NCBI RefSeq assembly: GCF_030445035.2
Contig: NC_080680.1
Coordinates: forward strand, 93,315,157 to 93,379,156
Direction: 5' to 3'
Length of the DNA stretch: 64,000 nucleotides
Source: Dasypus novemcinctus
Lineage: Eukaryota; Chordata; Mammalia; Cingulata; Dasypodidae
Of the stretch, positions 22,613 through 33,679 are shown piece after piece. The position numbers and the translations under genes were made by a program. Each line of letters begins with the position of its first letter. The first letter of the stretch is position 1. The notes beneath the pieces are model-generated. The model was not told the DNA's origin, ran no database searches, and saw nothing but the letters and a program-made list of their open reading frames with translations.

Positions 22613-23525
22613 ATGCAGCCAAGATAAGTGGAAACCCAGGTGCAGGCTCTCCTGAGGGCTGCAGAGACCCACAGGTTCTATGGTCATGGCAGATGGCTCT
22701 GGACGTTGGCCCTACTTTGGAGCTTGTGTTCCTGAGTGTGATAGAGTTGGACTCAGATATGACCTTTCTACACATGCCTCTTCTGTTACTTTTACTGGAC
22801 CTGTGGTTGGTATTTGGGTTGGTGTATACTCAGGAGACCTGAATCTCTGGACTGTCCACATGATAGCCAGGCCCTAGGCCTCAGCAGACTTGTGGCTTCT
22901 ACCCTATGGTTTGTTGGACTTACCCTGACCAGCTGACAGGGAGGTGAAGAGGGTCAACCACGACACCAGGGAGCCAAGAGTGCCTACAGTTGCCAGCAGA
23001 ATTGCATCCATCATCCATGTGGAATCTAAGTCCCCACTTGATGTAGAGGGGGACTGGACATAACCATCCCGGGGTCCACAGGATGGAGGAATAGAGTATT
23101 CTCTGACTAGTGTTCTGCTGGGGACTATTGTGATTAGTAAGGGAAGTAATTGTAGTAGTGATGTGGAGAGGGTGGCCACAGTGGTTGCTGATGGTAGGGA
23201 GAGGGAAGAAGAGATATGGTGTGGGGACATTTTCAGGATTTGGAGTTGTCCTGGGTGGTGCTGCAGGGATGGATGCTGGACCTTGTGTGTCCTGCCATGG
23301 CCCACTGGGTGGACTGGGGTAGAGTGTGGACTACAATATGGACCACTGTCCATGTGGAGCAGCGGTGCTCCAGAATGTACCCACCAGTTGCAGTGGATGT
23401 GCTGCGATGATGGAAGAGGTTGTTGATGTGGGAGGGGTGGAGTGGGTGGAGTGGGGAGTATACGGGGACCTCATATTTTTTTTAATGTAACATATAAAAG
23501 ACAATAAAGAAAAAGAAAAAGGAAA
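22613..23525 (+). mobile_element. Family X, copy B, with 13-bp target-site duplication
   Basis: 913 bp inserted in the L1 ORF1 remnant. AAACATATGTGTC flanks it at 22600-22612 and 23526-23538. The 3' end is a T-rich block then an A-rich tail (AATAAAGAAAAAGAAAAAGG), the signature of L1-type target-primed insertion. It matches copy A from about 17210 onward, so it is 5'-shortened. No long frame; the longest, 149 codons antisense, has no recognisable domain. Confidence 0.85.
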
Positions 23526-23800
23526 AAACATATGTGTCCTGGGTGTCCCAGAAGGAAAAAAGAAGGGAAAGGGGGCAAAGGGAATATTTGAGGATATAAT
23601 GGAAGAAAATTTCTCAACCCTATTGAAGGACATAGATATCCATGTCCAAGAAGCAAAACGTACTCCTATCTGAATAAATCCAAATAGGCCAACTCCACAA
23701 CACATACTAAATCAAAATATCAAATGCCAAACACAAAGAAAAAATTGAGAGCAGCAAGAGAAAAAGTGATGCATAACACATAAGAGATACACAGTAAGAT

Positions 23801-24224
23801 TTTTTTAAAGATTTATTTTATTTATTTCTCTCCCTCCCCTTCCCCCCCCCCCCCCCCATTGTCTTCTCTCTGTGTCCATTTGATGTGTGTTCTTCTGCAT
23901 CCACTTGCATTATCTGGCAGCACTGGGAAACTGTGTCTCTTTTTTTGTTGCGTCATCTTGCTGTGTCAGTTCTGTGTGTGTGTGGCAACACTCCTGGATG
24001 GGCTGCACTTTTTTCACATGGGGCAGCTCTCCATACAGGGCACATTCCTTGCGCGTGGGGCACCCCCACATAGGGTGCATGTGGCACGGCATTCCTTGAG
24101 TGCAGCAGCACTGTGCATAGGACAGCTTACCACACAGGTCAGGAGGTCCTGGGGATCGAACCCTGGACCCTCCATATGGTAGATGGATGCTCTATCAGTT
24201 GATCCATGTCTGCTTCCCTACCCA
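23801..24224 (-). repeat. Long-form DAS SINE, antisense, in L1 ORF1 remnant
   Basis: Same body as the other long copies, with a 16-base C run at 23842-23857 and reverse B box GATCGAACCC near 24153. A short imperfect repeat (AGTAAGAT / AATAAGAT) flanks it. Confidence 0.85.
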
Positions 24225-25014
24225 ATAAGATTAAGTGATGATTTTTCATCAGAAACCAAGGAAGCAAGAAGGCAGTGGTATGATATATCTAAGATACTAC
24301 AAGAGAAAAACTGCCCAACAACAATAACCTTATATCCAGCAAGACTGCCTTTGAAAAATGAGGGCAAGTTTAGAATATTTACGATAAACAGAAACTGAAA
24401 GAGGTTGTAACCAAAAGACCAGTTTTGCAGGAAATGCTAAAAAGAATGCTACAGCCTGAAAAGAAAAGACAGGAGGGAGAGGTTTGAAAGAGACTCTAGA
24501 AATGAAAATTGTATCAGTAAAAGTAACTAGCAGTGTAAAAAGAATGGTGAAAAGAAAATATGACATATAAAACACAGATGTCAAAATGGGTGAAATAACT
24601 GTATTTACTGTAATAGCATTGAATATGAATGGATTTAACTCCCCAATCAAAACACATAGGCTAGTGGAATAGATAAGAAAATATGAGTCATCTATATGCT
24701 GTCTACAAGAGACTCACCTTGAACACAAGAATACTAAAAGATTGAAAGTGAAAGGCTGGAAAAAGATATTCCATGCATGCAGTTACCAAGAAAAAAGCTG
24801 GAGTAGCTATACTTATATTGGATGACATAGACTTTAAAAGCAAAATTGTTATTAGAGACAAAGAAGGACATTATATATTAATAGAAGGAGCGACTCACCA
24901 GGATGAAATAACAATCATAATGTATATGAACCTAACCAGGATGCCCCAAGATACATGAGGTAAACAATGGCAAAACTTATGGGAGAAATAGATATCTCTA
25001 CAATAATAGTTGGA

Positions 25015-25932
25015 TGCGGTCACCCCTCGGGCTGAAGTGTGGTTTGCTGGCCTGGCGGGGGAGTGGCCGCAGTAGGCCTAATTCCAAGCCGCTGCCCCCA
25101 TGATAGGGTGGCTGGTCGGACTCACCGCCACCCCCGAGGGAGGCTCGGCGTGGGCGCGGAGTGCCCTCGGGTCTCCCCTTCTCGGCAGCCATGCTTCCGC
25201 GGCCGCCCCTCCTCCCGGATGGCGCCACGCGATGCCTTGTGGGGCGGCACCCTTCTTCTTCTTTCTCCCTGCGCAGGCACAGGGCGGAAGGTTCCAGTCT
25301 GCCCTTTTCCCCTCCCCCGACGGCAGCGGTGGCCAGGAGTGGGCGGAGGAATCCAGTCTGCCCTTTTCCCTCCCCCCGGGGGCGGCAGCAGCCAGGCATG
25401 GGCGGGAAACTCAAGTCTGCCCTCTACCCCAGCAATAGCAGCCACCAATCACTGAACCCTGCCACTTCCCCCAGCAACAGCAACAGCCGGTCCCTGGCCA
25501 CCACCCCTCCCCCGTCCAGTGCCACCCACTGACCTTTCACCAGCAACCAATCAGAACAGGGTGTGGCTTCGACCAATCAGCCTTCCCCAGCCCCTATAAA
25601 ACTGTTGCCTCTCCCTCAATAAAGTGGACTTGCGTGTTTACCTTGTCTCCGCAGTAGTTTTTCTGCCGTGCGCCCTCCAGTCCTGAGAGCCCCCAACAAG
25701 GGCCTGGCCTCCCTTGTCCCCAGTTCGTCGCCTGCTTCTCCAGGCGACCCCTTCGTCGCCGGCTTCACCGGGCGACCCCGTCAGCCAAACCGCGCAACCC
25801 CTGTGAGACCGACCCCTCGTCTGCTGCCGGACCGACCCCTTGTCCCAAGTGGGACCGACCCCTCGTCCAAAGCTGGACCGACCCCTCGTCCGCAGCCAGA
25901 CCCCACCTCTACCAACCAAGCAAGCCGCCGCA
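25015..25932 (+). mobile_element. Solo LTR of an endogenous retrovirus, inserted in L1 ORF2
   Basis: A 918-bp GC-rich block begins TG and ends CA, and is flanked by the 6-bp repeat GTTGGA at 25009-25014 and 25933-25938; removing it restores the L1 reading across the join. LTR signals are in the right order: CCAAT-type boxes near 25541-25580 (GACCAATCAG at 25571-25580), TATAAA at 25595-25600, and AATAAA at 25618-25623, so U3 is about 25015-25620 with a short R and a U5 to 25932. U5 contains four imperfect repeats of GACCGACCCCTCGTCC. No internal viral gene or second LTR is present. A 6-bp duplication is typical of class II (betaretrovirus-like) elements, but family is not assigned. Confidence 0.88.
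25595..25623 (+). promoter_or_regulatory. LTR TATA box and polyadenylation signal
   Basis: TATAAA at 25595-25600 and AATAAA at 25618-25623. Only about 18 bp separate them, so a start about 25-30 bp after TATA falls at or just beyond the AATAAA. The plus-strand promoter could in principle still start transcripts into the L1. Confidence 0.65.
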
Positions 25933-28401
25933 GTTGGAAACTTCAAAACACCACTCTCAGCATTGGATAGAACATCTGGGGAGAGGATCAATAAAGAAAC
26001 AGAGAGCTTGAATAATATGATAAATGGACCCAGTAGATGTATACAGAACATTGCACCTCAAAACAACAGGATATACATTTTGCTCAAGTACTCATGGATC
26101 TTTCTCTAGGATAGACCACATTTTGGGTCACAAAGCAGATCTCAATAAATTCAACAAGAAAGAAATTATACGAAGCACTTTCTCTGATCATAATGGAATA
26201 AAATTGGAAATCAACAAGAGGCAGAAAAAAGGAAAATTCACAAATATACAGAGATTAAACACCATACACTTAAGTAATCAATGCATAAAGAAGAAATTGT
26301 GAGAGAAATCAATAAATATCTCGATACAAATGAAAATGAGAACACAACCTATCAGAACCTGTGGAATGAAACAAAAGCAGTGTTGAGAGGGAAATCCATA
26401 GCCCTCAATGCTTACATTTAAAAAAGAAGAGCTAAAATCAATGACCTAACTACACAGCTGGAGGAACTAGGAAAAAAGCAGCAAACTATTCCCAAAGCAA
26501 GGAGAAGGAATGAAATAACAAAGATCAGAGCAGAAATAAATGAAATTGAGAACAACAACAACAAAAACAATAAAGAAAATTAACGAAACCAAAAGTTGGT
26601 TCTTTGAGAAGATTAACAAAATCAACAAACCCTTAGCTACACTGACAAAGAAAAAAGAAGATGCAAATAAATAAAATAAAAAATGAAAATTGGGACATTA
26701 CTACTGACCCCATAGAAATAAAAGAGATCATAAGAGGATACTATGAACAACTGTATGTCAACAAACTAGACAATGTAGATGAAATGGAAAAGCTCCAAGG
26801 AATGTACAAACAACCAACACTGACCCTAGAAGAAATAGAAGACTTCAACAAACCAACCACAACTAAAAAGATCGAAACAGTCATCAAACAACTCCCTAAA
26901 ATGGAAAAGCCCAGGACCAGATGGTTTCACAGGTGCGTTCTACCAAGCATTCAAAAAAGATTTAATGCTAATCTTACTCAAGCTCTTCCAAAAAATTGAA
27001 CAAGAAGGAACCCTACCAAATTCATTCTATGGAGCCAATATCACCCTAATATTAAAGCCAGGTAGAGATATTATGGAAAAATAAGATTACAGACCCATTT
27101 CCCTAATAAATATGAATACAAAAATCCTCAAGAAAATACTTGCTAATCAAATCCAACAACACGTTAAAAGAATTATTCAACACGATCAAGTGGGTTTTAT
27201 ACCAGGCATGCAAGGGTGGTTCAACACAAGAAAATCAATCAGCATAATACACCACATGAGCAAATCAAAGAAGATAAATTACATGATCCAATGATTGATG
27301 CAGAAAAGGCATTTGACAAAATACAGCATCCTTTCTTGATAAAAAATTACAAAAGATAGGAATTGAAGGAAATTTTCTCAACATGATAAAGGCCATATAT
27401 GAAAAACTCACGGCTAATATTGTACTCAATGGTGAAAGACTGAAAGCTTTCCCATTGAAATCAGGAACAAGACAAGAATGCCCACTGTCATCACTGTTGT
27501 TCAATATAGTCCTAGAGGTTCTAGCTAGAACAATCAGGCAAGAAAAAGAAGCATCCAAATTGGAAAGGAAGAAGTAAAACTTTCACTATTCACAGATGAT
27601 ATGATCCTACACCTAGAAAGTCCCGAAAAATCTACAACAAAGCTGTTAGAGCTAATAAATGATTGCAAGAGTGCCAGGATATGAGATACATGTGTAAAAT
27701 CAATGGTGCTTTAAACACTAGTAATGGGTTATCTGAGGAGAATGTCAGGGGAAAAATTCCATTTACAATATTGCTTAAAAGAATCTAATATTTAGGGATA
27801 AACTTAACCAAGGATATAAACCAAATGACTTCAAAAAGCTACAATGTATTGCTAAAAGAAAATTTTTAAAGACCTAAATAATGGAAGAACATTCCATTCT
27901 CATGGATTGGAAGACTAAAATGTCAGTTCTACCCAAAATGATATACAGATTCAATGCAATCCTGATAAAAACTCCACCGATACTTTGAAACAAATGGAAA
28001 ACACAACTATCAAATTTATCTGGAAGGGTAAGGGGTCCTGAATAGCCAGAAACATCTTAAAAAGAAAAGGTGAAGTTGGAGGACTTTCACTTCCAGACTT
28101 TAAATCATATTACCTAACTACAGTGGCAATAACAGCATGGTACTGGCATAAAGATAGACACATGGACCAATGGAACCAAACTGATGTGGTTCAGAAACAG
28201 ACCCTCCCATCTATGGGCAAGTGGTTTTTTGACAAGCCTGTCAAACCCGTCCAGCTGGGTAAGAACAATCTATTCAACAAATGGTGCTGGGAGAAATGGA
28301 CATCCATTGCCAAAGCAAAGAAAGAGGACCCCTACCTCATACTGTATACAAAAATTAACTCAAAATGGATCAAAGGCCTAAATATAAAGACAAGAACCAT
28401 A

Positions 28402-28512
28402 CAGTGGGAGAGAATGTGGCTCAAGTGGTTGAGTGCCTACTTCCTACATATGAGGTCCCAGGTTCATTCCCTGACCCCAATACCTGAGAGAGAGAGAAAA
28501 GAAAAGAAAGAA
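28402..28512 (+). repeat. Short DAS SINE in L1 ORF2, with target-site duplication
   Basis: Head GAGAATGTGGCTCAAGTGG, GGTTCATTCCCTGACC B-box region, and a GA-rich tail. Flanked by AAGAACCATA at 28392-28401 and 28513-28522. Confidence 0.9.
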
Positions 28513-28856
28513 AAGAACCATAAAGCTCCTAGATGAAAATGTAGGAAAATATCTTCAAGACCTGGTGAACCGGGATGCAGTCTTACACCTTTCACCAAAA
28601 GCACAAGCAATGAAAGAAAACATGGATAAATGATACCTCCTCAAACTTAAACACTTTCTAGATTCAAAGGACTTCTTCAAGAAGGTGAAAGGCTGCCCAC
28701 TCAATGGGAGAAAATATTCGGAAACCACATATCTGATAAGAATTTGATTTCCATTCTATATAAAGAGATCATACAACTTAACAAAAACAGAGCAAGCAAT
28801 CTAATTTAAAAATGGGCAAAAGACTTAAATAAACATTTCTCCAAAAAGGAAATACA

Positions 28857-28976
28857 GGGAAGCAGATTTGGCTTGATGGATAGAGCATTCACCTACCACA
28901 TGGGAGGTCCAGAGTTCAAGCCCAGAGTCTCCTTACCCGTGTAAGGCAGGAAAGGGGAAAGAAATAAAAAGTAATA
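28857..28976 (+). repeat. DAS SINE in L1 ORF2, sense
   Basis: Head GGAAGCAGATTTGGCTTGAT with B box GAGTTCAAGCCCAGAG and an A-rich tail. The next element was inserted into its tail. Confidence 0.8.
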
Positions 28977-28985
28977 AATAAGTAA

Positions 28986-29394
28986 CTTTTTTAAAGATTT
29001 ATTTATTTATTTCTCTCCCATTCCCCCCTACCCCGGTTGTCTGTTCTCTGTGTCTATTTGCTGCGTCTTCTTTGTCCGCTTCTGTTGTTGTCAGGGGCAC
29101 GGGAATCTGTGTTTCTTTTTGCTGCGTCATCTTGTTGTGTCAACTCTCCGTGTGGGCAGCGCCATTCCTGGGCAGGCTGCACTTTCTTTCACGCTGGGCG
29201 GCTCTCCTTACGGGGCGCACTCCTACACGGGGCTCCCCTACACGGGGGACACCCCTGTGTGGCAGGGCACTCCTTGCGTGCATCAGCTCTGTGCATGAGC
29301 CAGCTCCACATGGACAAGGAGGCCCGGGGTTTGAAACGCAGACCTCCCATGTGGTAGATGGATGCCCTAACCACTGGGCCAAGTCCGCCGCCGT
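28986..29394 (-). repeat. Long-form DAS SINE, antisense, inserted in the tail of another SINE
   Basis: Well-preserved long body (CATTCCTGGGCAGGCTGCAC) with head at the right. A 9-bp repeat AATAAGTAA lies at 28977-28985 and 29395-29403. Its middle differs from the other three long copies (TTTGCTGCGTCTTCTTTGTC), so it is a distinct subfamily. Confidence 0.9.
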
Positions 29395-30016
29395 AATAAG
29401 TAATTAACAATTTTTTTAAAAAAAAAGAAAATACAAATGGCCAGAAAACACATGAAAAAATGTTCGATATCACTAGCTATTAGGGAAAAGGAAATCAAAA
29501 TGACAATGAGATATCATCTCACACTGCATAGAATGGCCATTATTTTTAAAAAAACAAAATAATAAGTGCTGAAGAGGATGTGGCGAAATAGGAACATTCC
29601 TTCCCTGTTGGTGGGATTGTAAAATGGTGCAGCCTCTATGGAAGACAGTTCGGCGGTTCCTCAGAAAGCTAAATATAGAACTGGTGTATGATCCAGCAAT
29701 TTCTCTACTAGGAATATATCCAAAAGAACTGAAAACTGTGACACTAACAGACATCTGCACACCTATGTTCACAGTAGTGTTATTCACAATTGATAAAAGA
29801 TGGAAACAACCCAAGTGTCCATTGACCAATGAATGGATAAACAAAACATGGTATGTACATATGATGGAATACTATGCTGCAGTAAGAAGATATGAAATTG
29901 GGACACATATGATAACATGGATTAATCTTGAAGACATCATGCTAAGTGAAATAAGCCAGATGCAAAAGGACAAATATTACATGGTCTCACTAATCTGGAC
30001 TAAATATGAAGAATAA

Positions 30017-30636
30017 ATGCATAGATTTAAAACCTAGAGTATAGGTTATTAGGAGATAAGAGGAGGCTGTGAGGGAATACTGAAGCTTAATGTATGTAGA
30101 CGTTTTAATTAACTTGACTGTAAATGTGTGGAAATGGATAGAGTTGATGGTAACACATTATAGTGAGTAGCAGCTGGTTTATAAGTGGGATTGTGCAGAA
30201 AAGGATAGTCTATGGATGTAAACGTCAGTTGAAAGAAAGCTAGAGAATAATCTAGGGACTGAATAACAGAGGTGGATGAGAATCGTGCTTAGTAGTACAA
30301 ATGCAAGAATGTCCTTCTGTGAACAAGAATGATGGTGGGAATATCGGGAAGCATGGGAAAAAAAACAATGTAAACTATGAACTATAAACTGTAATATTCT
30401 TGCATCAATGCCAAAGATATACTGTATTAATAATAAGGAGATATGGGGAAAATATGCCAAATGTATGTTATGGACCATAGTGGTAATAGTCTGATCATAT
30501 TATCTCATAATCTGTAATAAATGTTCCACAACAGTGTGGTGTGTTGGCGAAGGTTGTTGGGAATTCTACACATGTGCATTATTATTTTGTAAGTTCACAA
30601 CTTCTGTAATACATATATATATATATTTTTTAAAGA
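30017..30636 (+). mobile_element. 3' UTR of the younger L1
   Basis: Follows the ORF2 stop near 30014-30016. AT-rich, non-coding, ending in (AT)n and TTTTTTAAAGA just before the target duplication. Contains ACAATGTAAACTATGAACT near 30366, weakly like the 3' part of family X. Confidence 0.75.
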
Positions 30637-30647
30637 GGTACAATACA
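30637..30647 (+). repeat. Target-site duplication, right copy
   Basis: GGTACAATACA, identical to 20435-20445, directly after the AT-rich end of the younger L1. Confidence 0.85.
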
Positions 30648-31740
30648 GAAAAGCAATGAAATAATTTTTTAAAGGAAGTAATGGAGTAATTGAGAAACAA
30701 AAACAGACAAGACCTACAGAAAACAAATAGCTAAATGGCAGAAATAATTCTTTTTTCTAAAGTGAAAAGACAACCCATGGAATAGGAGAAAACACTTGGA
30801 AACAATGTGTCTGGTGAGGGGGTTAATATTCAGAATATATAAAGAAATCCTTCAACTTAACAACCAAAAGACAAACAACCCAATTTAAAAATGAGCAAAA
30901 GATCTGAATAGACATCTCTCCAAAGAAAATATCCAAATGGCCAAAAAGCATATGAAATGATGTGCACCATCATTAGCTATTAGGGAAATGGAAATCAAAA
31001 TCTCAATGAGATACCACCTCTCATCCACTAGGATGGCTATAATTTATTTCAAAAAATGGAAAATAATTTCTGGCAAGGATGTGAAGAAATTGGGACTCTA
31101 GATGTGGTTGGTGGGAATATAAAATGGTACAACTGCTATGAAAATGGTTTGGCATTTCTTCAAAAACTTGAACATAGAACTACCATATGACCTGAGTCCT
31201 GGTTCTAGATAAATACCCAAAAGAATGGAAAAAGGGACTTAAACAGACACATGTACACCAACATTCATAGCAGCAGTAGTCTCAATAGCCAAAAGGTGAA
31301 AGCAAACCGAATGTCCATTAGCAGATGAATGGATAAATAAAATGTGGTATATCTATACAATAGAATATTATTCAGTCATAAAAACAAGCGAAGTGCTGGC
31401 ACATGCTACAACATGGATGAAACTTGAAGACATCATGTTGAGTAAAATAAGCCAGACATAAAAGGAAAAACATTGCATAATTTCTTTTCTACGAAATACT
31501 TAGAATAAGTAAATTCTTAGGGACAGAAAGCAAAATAATGGTCACCAAGGATAAGAGGAAGGGGAAATGGGGAGTTATTGCTAAATGAGTATGAATTTTG
31601 GTTTGGGATATGAGAATAGTCTGGACATAGATAATGGTAAAAATACAAAGTATTCTCAATGTGCTAAATGTCAAGAATTGTTCACTTAAAATGGTTAAAA
31701 TGACGTCTGTTTATATATATTTTACCACAATTATAAATAA
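30648..31740 (+). mobile_element. Older L1, right part, with internal deletion
   Basis: 30648-30750 continues the inter-ORF sequence left at 20445 (GACCTACAGAAAACAAATAG, CTAAATGGCAGAAAT). It then jumps to the ORF2 C-terminus (AACCCAATTTAAAAATGAGC, TTAGCTATTAGGGAAATGG, ACAACATGGATGAAACTTGA) and a 3' UTR. Roughly 3 kb of ORF2 is missing. Confidence 0.7.
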
Positions 31741-31744
31741 ATAA

Positions 31745-33095
31745 AATTAAATGAATTTTTTAAAACATAGGATAAAATTACAATAATCGAAATAATGTGG
31801 TACTGTTGCATTTTAGACAGATGGAGCAATAGAACAGAATAGAAAGTTGGAAAGCATACTCAAATGCCTGTAGGAATTTAGTAGATGACAAAAACATTAT
31901 TGCTAGTCAATAGCAAAAAAGTAAATTATTAATAAATAACGCTGGAAAAACTAGGTAGACATTTAGAAAGAAATCAAGCTGAATCCCTACTTCACATCTT
32001 AAAAATTCTAGAATTTTTCCAGAAAACCTAAAATACTCTCAAAAGTAATCTTACAGTAAAAAAAAGACCTTTTAAAGTATGAATTCATAAAAAACAAAAT
32101 TCATGAGGGAGAAATTTATTTGCCAACATAAAATTATTTTTAATTCTTCATGAAAAAATAATATAAACAATGTAAAAATTCATATATTGTAGTCGTAGCA
32201 TATATTATTGACAAAAGACTAATATCTTTTCTGTTTTAAGAGCTCCTTCATATCAGCCAAGAAAAAAACAACAGCCTAATTAAATGATAGGCGAAGCATG
32301 TAAACAAACAGATCCCAGGAAAGGAAATGTAAATGATTCTTACTGACATGAAAACATGGTCAACCTCCCTTGTAGTAGGAGAAATGAAATTAACTATGAG
32401 TTACCATTTTATATCTAACAGATTGACAGAGATCAAAAAGTTTGATAGCATGCTGTGTTGGCAAGGGTGCAGGAAACAGGCACTCTCACTCACTGCAAGG
32501 GGAGGGCAAATTGGTATAACCTCCCTGTAGAGGATTTTGGCAATATCCAAGAAAATCAAAAATTTTCATACTCTTTAACCCAGCAATTCCATTTCTAGAA
32601 ATTTATCATACAAATATGCTGGCACGTATGCAAATAATTGTGTGAAAGTATATATTTATTACAGCTTTGCTTATAATAACAATAGATAGGAAAACCTAAT
32701 TTCTCATCAGTTAGGGACTAGTGAAATAAATCATGAAACATCCATTCAGTGGAACACTATACACTGGTTTAGAAGAATGGGGGCAGTTTTAAATATCCAA
32801 TGTGGAAAAATCTCTGTGAAACATAGTTAAGGTGAGGAGAGCAAAATGCAGAACAAGGTGTACCACATATTACCACTTCTGTAAAAAATGTATTTATAGA
32901 CATGCTTTCCTAGACATAGAAGGTCTTCAGAAAGATACACAAGAAAAAGGTTGCCTCTGACTAAAGAACTAGGATGCTGGGGAAGAGAAGTGGCAGGGAA
33001 AATGCATACTTTTTACCTATATATACTATGTGCAAGTGTTAACCATTCAAAGTCAGACAAATATATTTAACAACAACAACAACAACAAAAAGACA
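31745..33095 (+). mobile_element. Another old L1 fragment, ORF2 C-terminus
   Basis: A second, more diverged L1 segment in ORF2 order: AATAATGTGGTACTGTTGCA, AACCCAGCAATTCCATTTCT, ACATCCATTCAGTGGAACAC. Ends near an (AAC)n run at about 33071-33090. Confidence 0.7.
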
Positions 33096-33114
33096 AAGCA
33101 AAAGTTTTCAGATA

Positions 33115-33290
33115 GATTAAGTTTACATGTCAGCTCCACCACTTTCTTGGACAAGTTATTTCAGCTCTCTAAATCTTGGTATCTCTCTCTGTAAAATGGG
33201 AGTAATAATAGTTCACCTCAAGGGGAGCTCTGTGGATTAACTGAAATAATACCTGCCAGCCATCAGCACCTTTTTCATCATTATTAACAA
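33115..33290 (+). repeat. MIR SINE
   Basis: CCACCACTTTCTTGGACAAG, TCTGTAAAATGGGAGTAATA, GTGGATTAACTGAAATAATA. Confidence 0.75.
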
Positions 33291-33301
33291 TGGCTCCTTG
33301 T

Positions 33302-33639
33302 GAGATGTGATATGGGGGCATTTTTGGGACTTGGCGTTGTCCTGAATGATATTGCAGGGACAGATGCAGGACACTATCCTGCCATAACCCACTGAATGGA
33401 CTGGGAGAGGGTGTAAACTACAATGTAAATTATAATCCCTGTGATGTAGCAGTACTCCAAAAATGAATTCAGCAATTGCAATGAATGAACCACACTAATG
33501 AAAGAAGTTGTTGATGTGGGAAAAGAGGGGGGTGTGGGGAGTGGTGCGTATGGGAACCGCCTATATTTTTAATGTAACATTTCGTGGCATCTATGTATTT
33601 TTTAAAAATAACTTTAAAACATATTTTTTAAAAAACCAG
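33302..33639 (+). mobile_element. Family X, copy C, with 11-bp target-site duplication
   Basis: 338 bp. TGGCTCCTTGT flanks it at 33291-33301 and 33640-33650. Matches the last third of copies A and B (GGGACTTGGCGTTGTCCTGA, TAAACTACAATGTAAATTAT, GTTGTTGATGTGGG) and ends in the same T-rich/A-rich tail. Confidence 0.88.
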
Positions 33640-33679
33640 TGGCTCCTTGTAAAGAAGGCTTCTTAATAAAAGGCTAAGA

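Larger units (their letters stand above)
22200..24450 (+). pseudogene. L1 ORF1 remnant, interrupted twice
   Basis: Short stretches keep ORF1-like coding, best near the end: TLYPARLPLKNEGKFRIF, the conserved C-terminal motif of L1 ORF1p, at about 24325-24385. Copy B of family X sits at 22613-23525 and an antisense SINE at about 23801-24224. Multiple stops. ORF1p is normally an RNA-binding trimer that packages L1 RNA; this copy cannot make it. Confidence 0.75.
24598..30016 (+). pseudogene. L1 ORF2 remnant (endonuclease and reverse transcriptase), interrupted
   Basis: Landmarks in order: endonuclease start (ALNMNGFNSPIKTHRLVE-like, about 24625), AVTKKKAGVAILILDD near 24775-24825, then the solo LTR, then the rest of the endonuclease (about 25950-26290). 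Reverse-transcriptase blocks include [11 protein letters not shown] at 27193-27225, [17 protein letters not shown] at about 27487-27537 and the catalytic box at 27589-27600, which reads FTDD instead of the usual FADD. C-terminal blocks are LFNKWCWEKW near 28270-28300 and [10 protein letters not shown] near 29865-29895. ORF2p normally nicks target DNA and copies L1 RNA. Stops and frameshifts are frequent, so this copy is dead. Confidence 0.9.
20446..30636 (+). mobile_element. Near-full-length L1 with an 11-bp target-site duplication, heavily interrupted
   Basis: GGTACAATACA occurs at 20435-20445 and again at 30637-30647, bracketing a complete L1 order: 5' UTR with tandem units, ORF1 remnant, ORF2 remnant, 3' UTR ending in an AT-rich tail. 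AAGATGG (YY1-type core) lies at 20467-20473, some 20 bp from the 5' end, much as in human L1, supporting an intact 5' end. Later insertions are copy B of family X, an antisense SINE, a solo LTR, a short SINE and a SINE pair, about 2.95 kb in all, leaving about 7.2 kb of L1. Both reading frames are broken by stops and frameshifts, so it is inactive. The host sequence on both sides is an older L1. Confidence 0.88.

Noticed and set aside
25015..25932. CpG-rich block as a host gene promoter or retrocopied gene
   Set aside because: TG...CA ends, 6-bp duplication and LTR signal order fit a solo LTR; the flanks are continuous L1.
26661..26999. Coding-looking ORF2 segments as a possible functional gene
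   Set aside because: They are L1 ORF2 pieces broken by stops, frameshifts and insertions.
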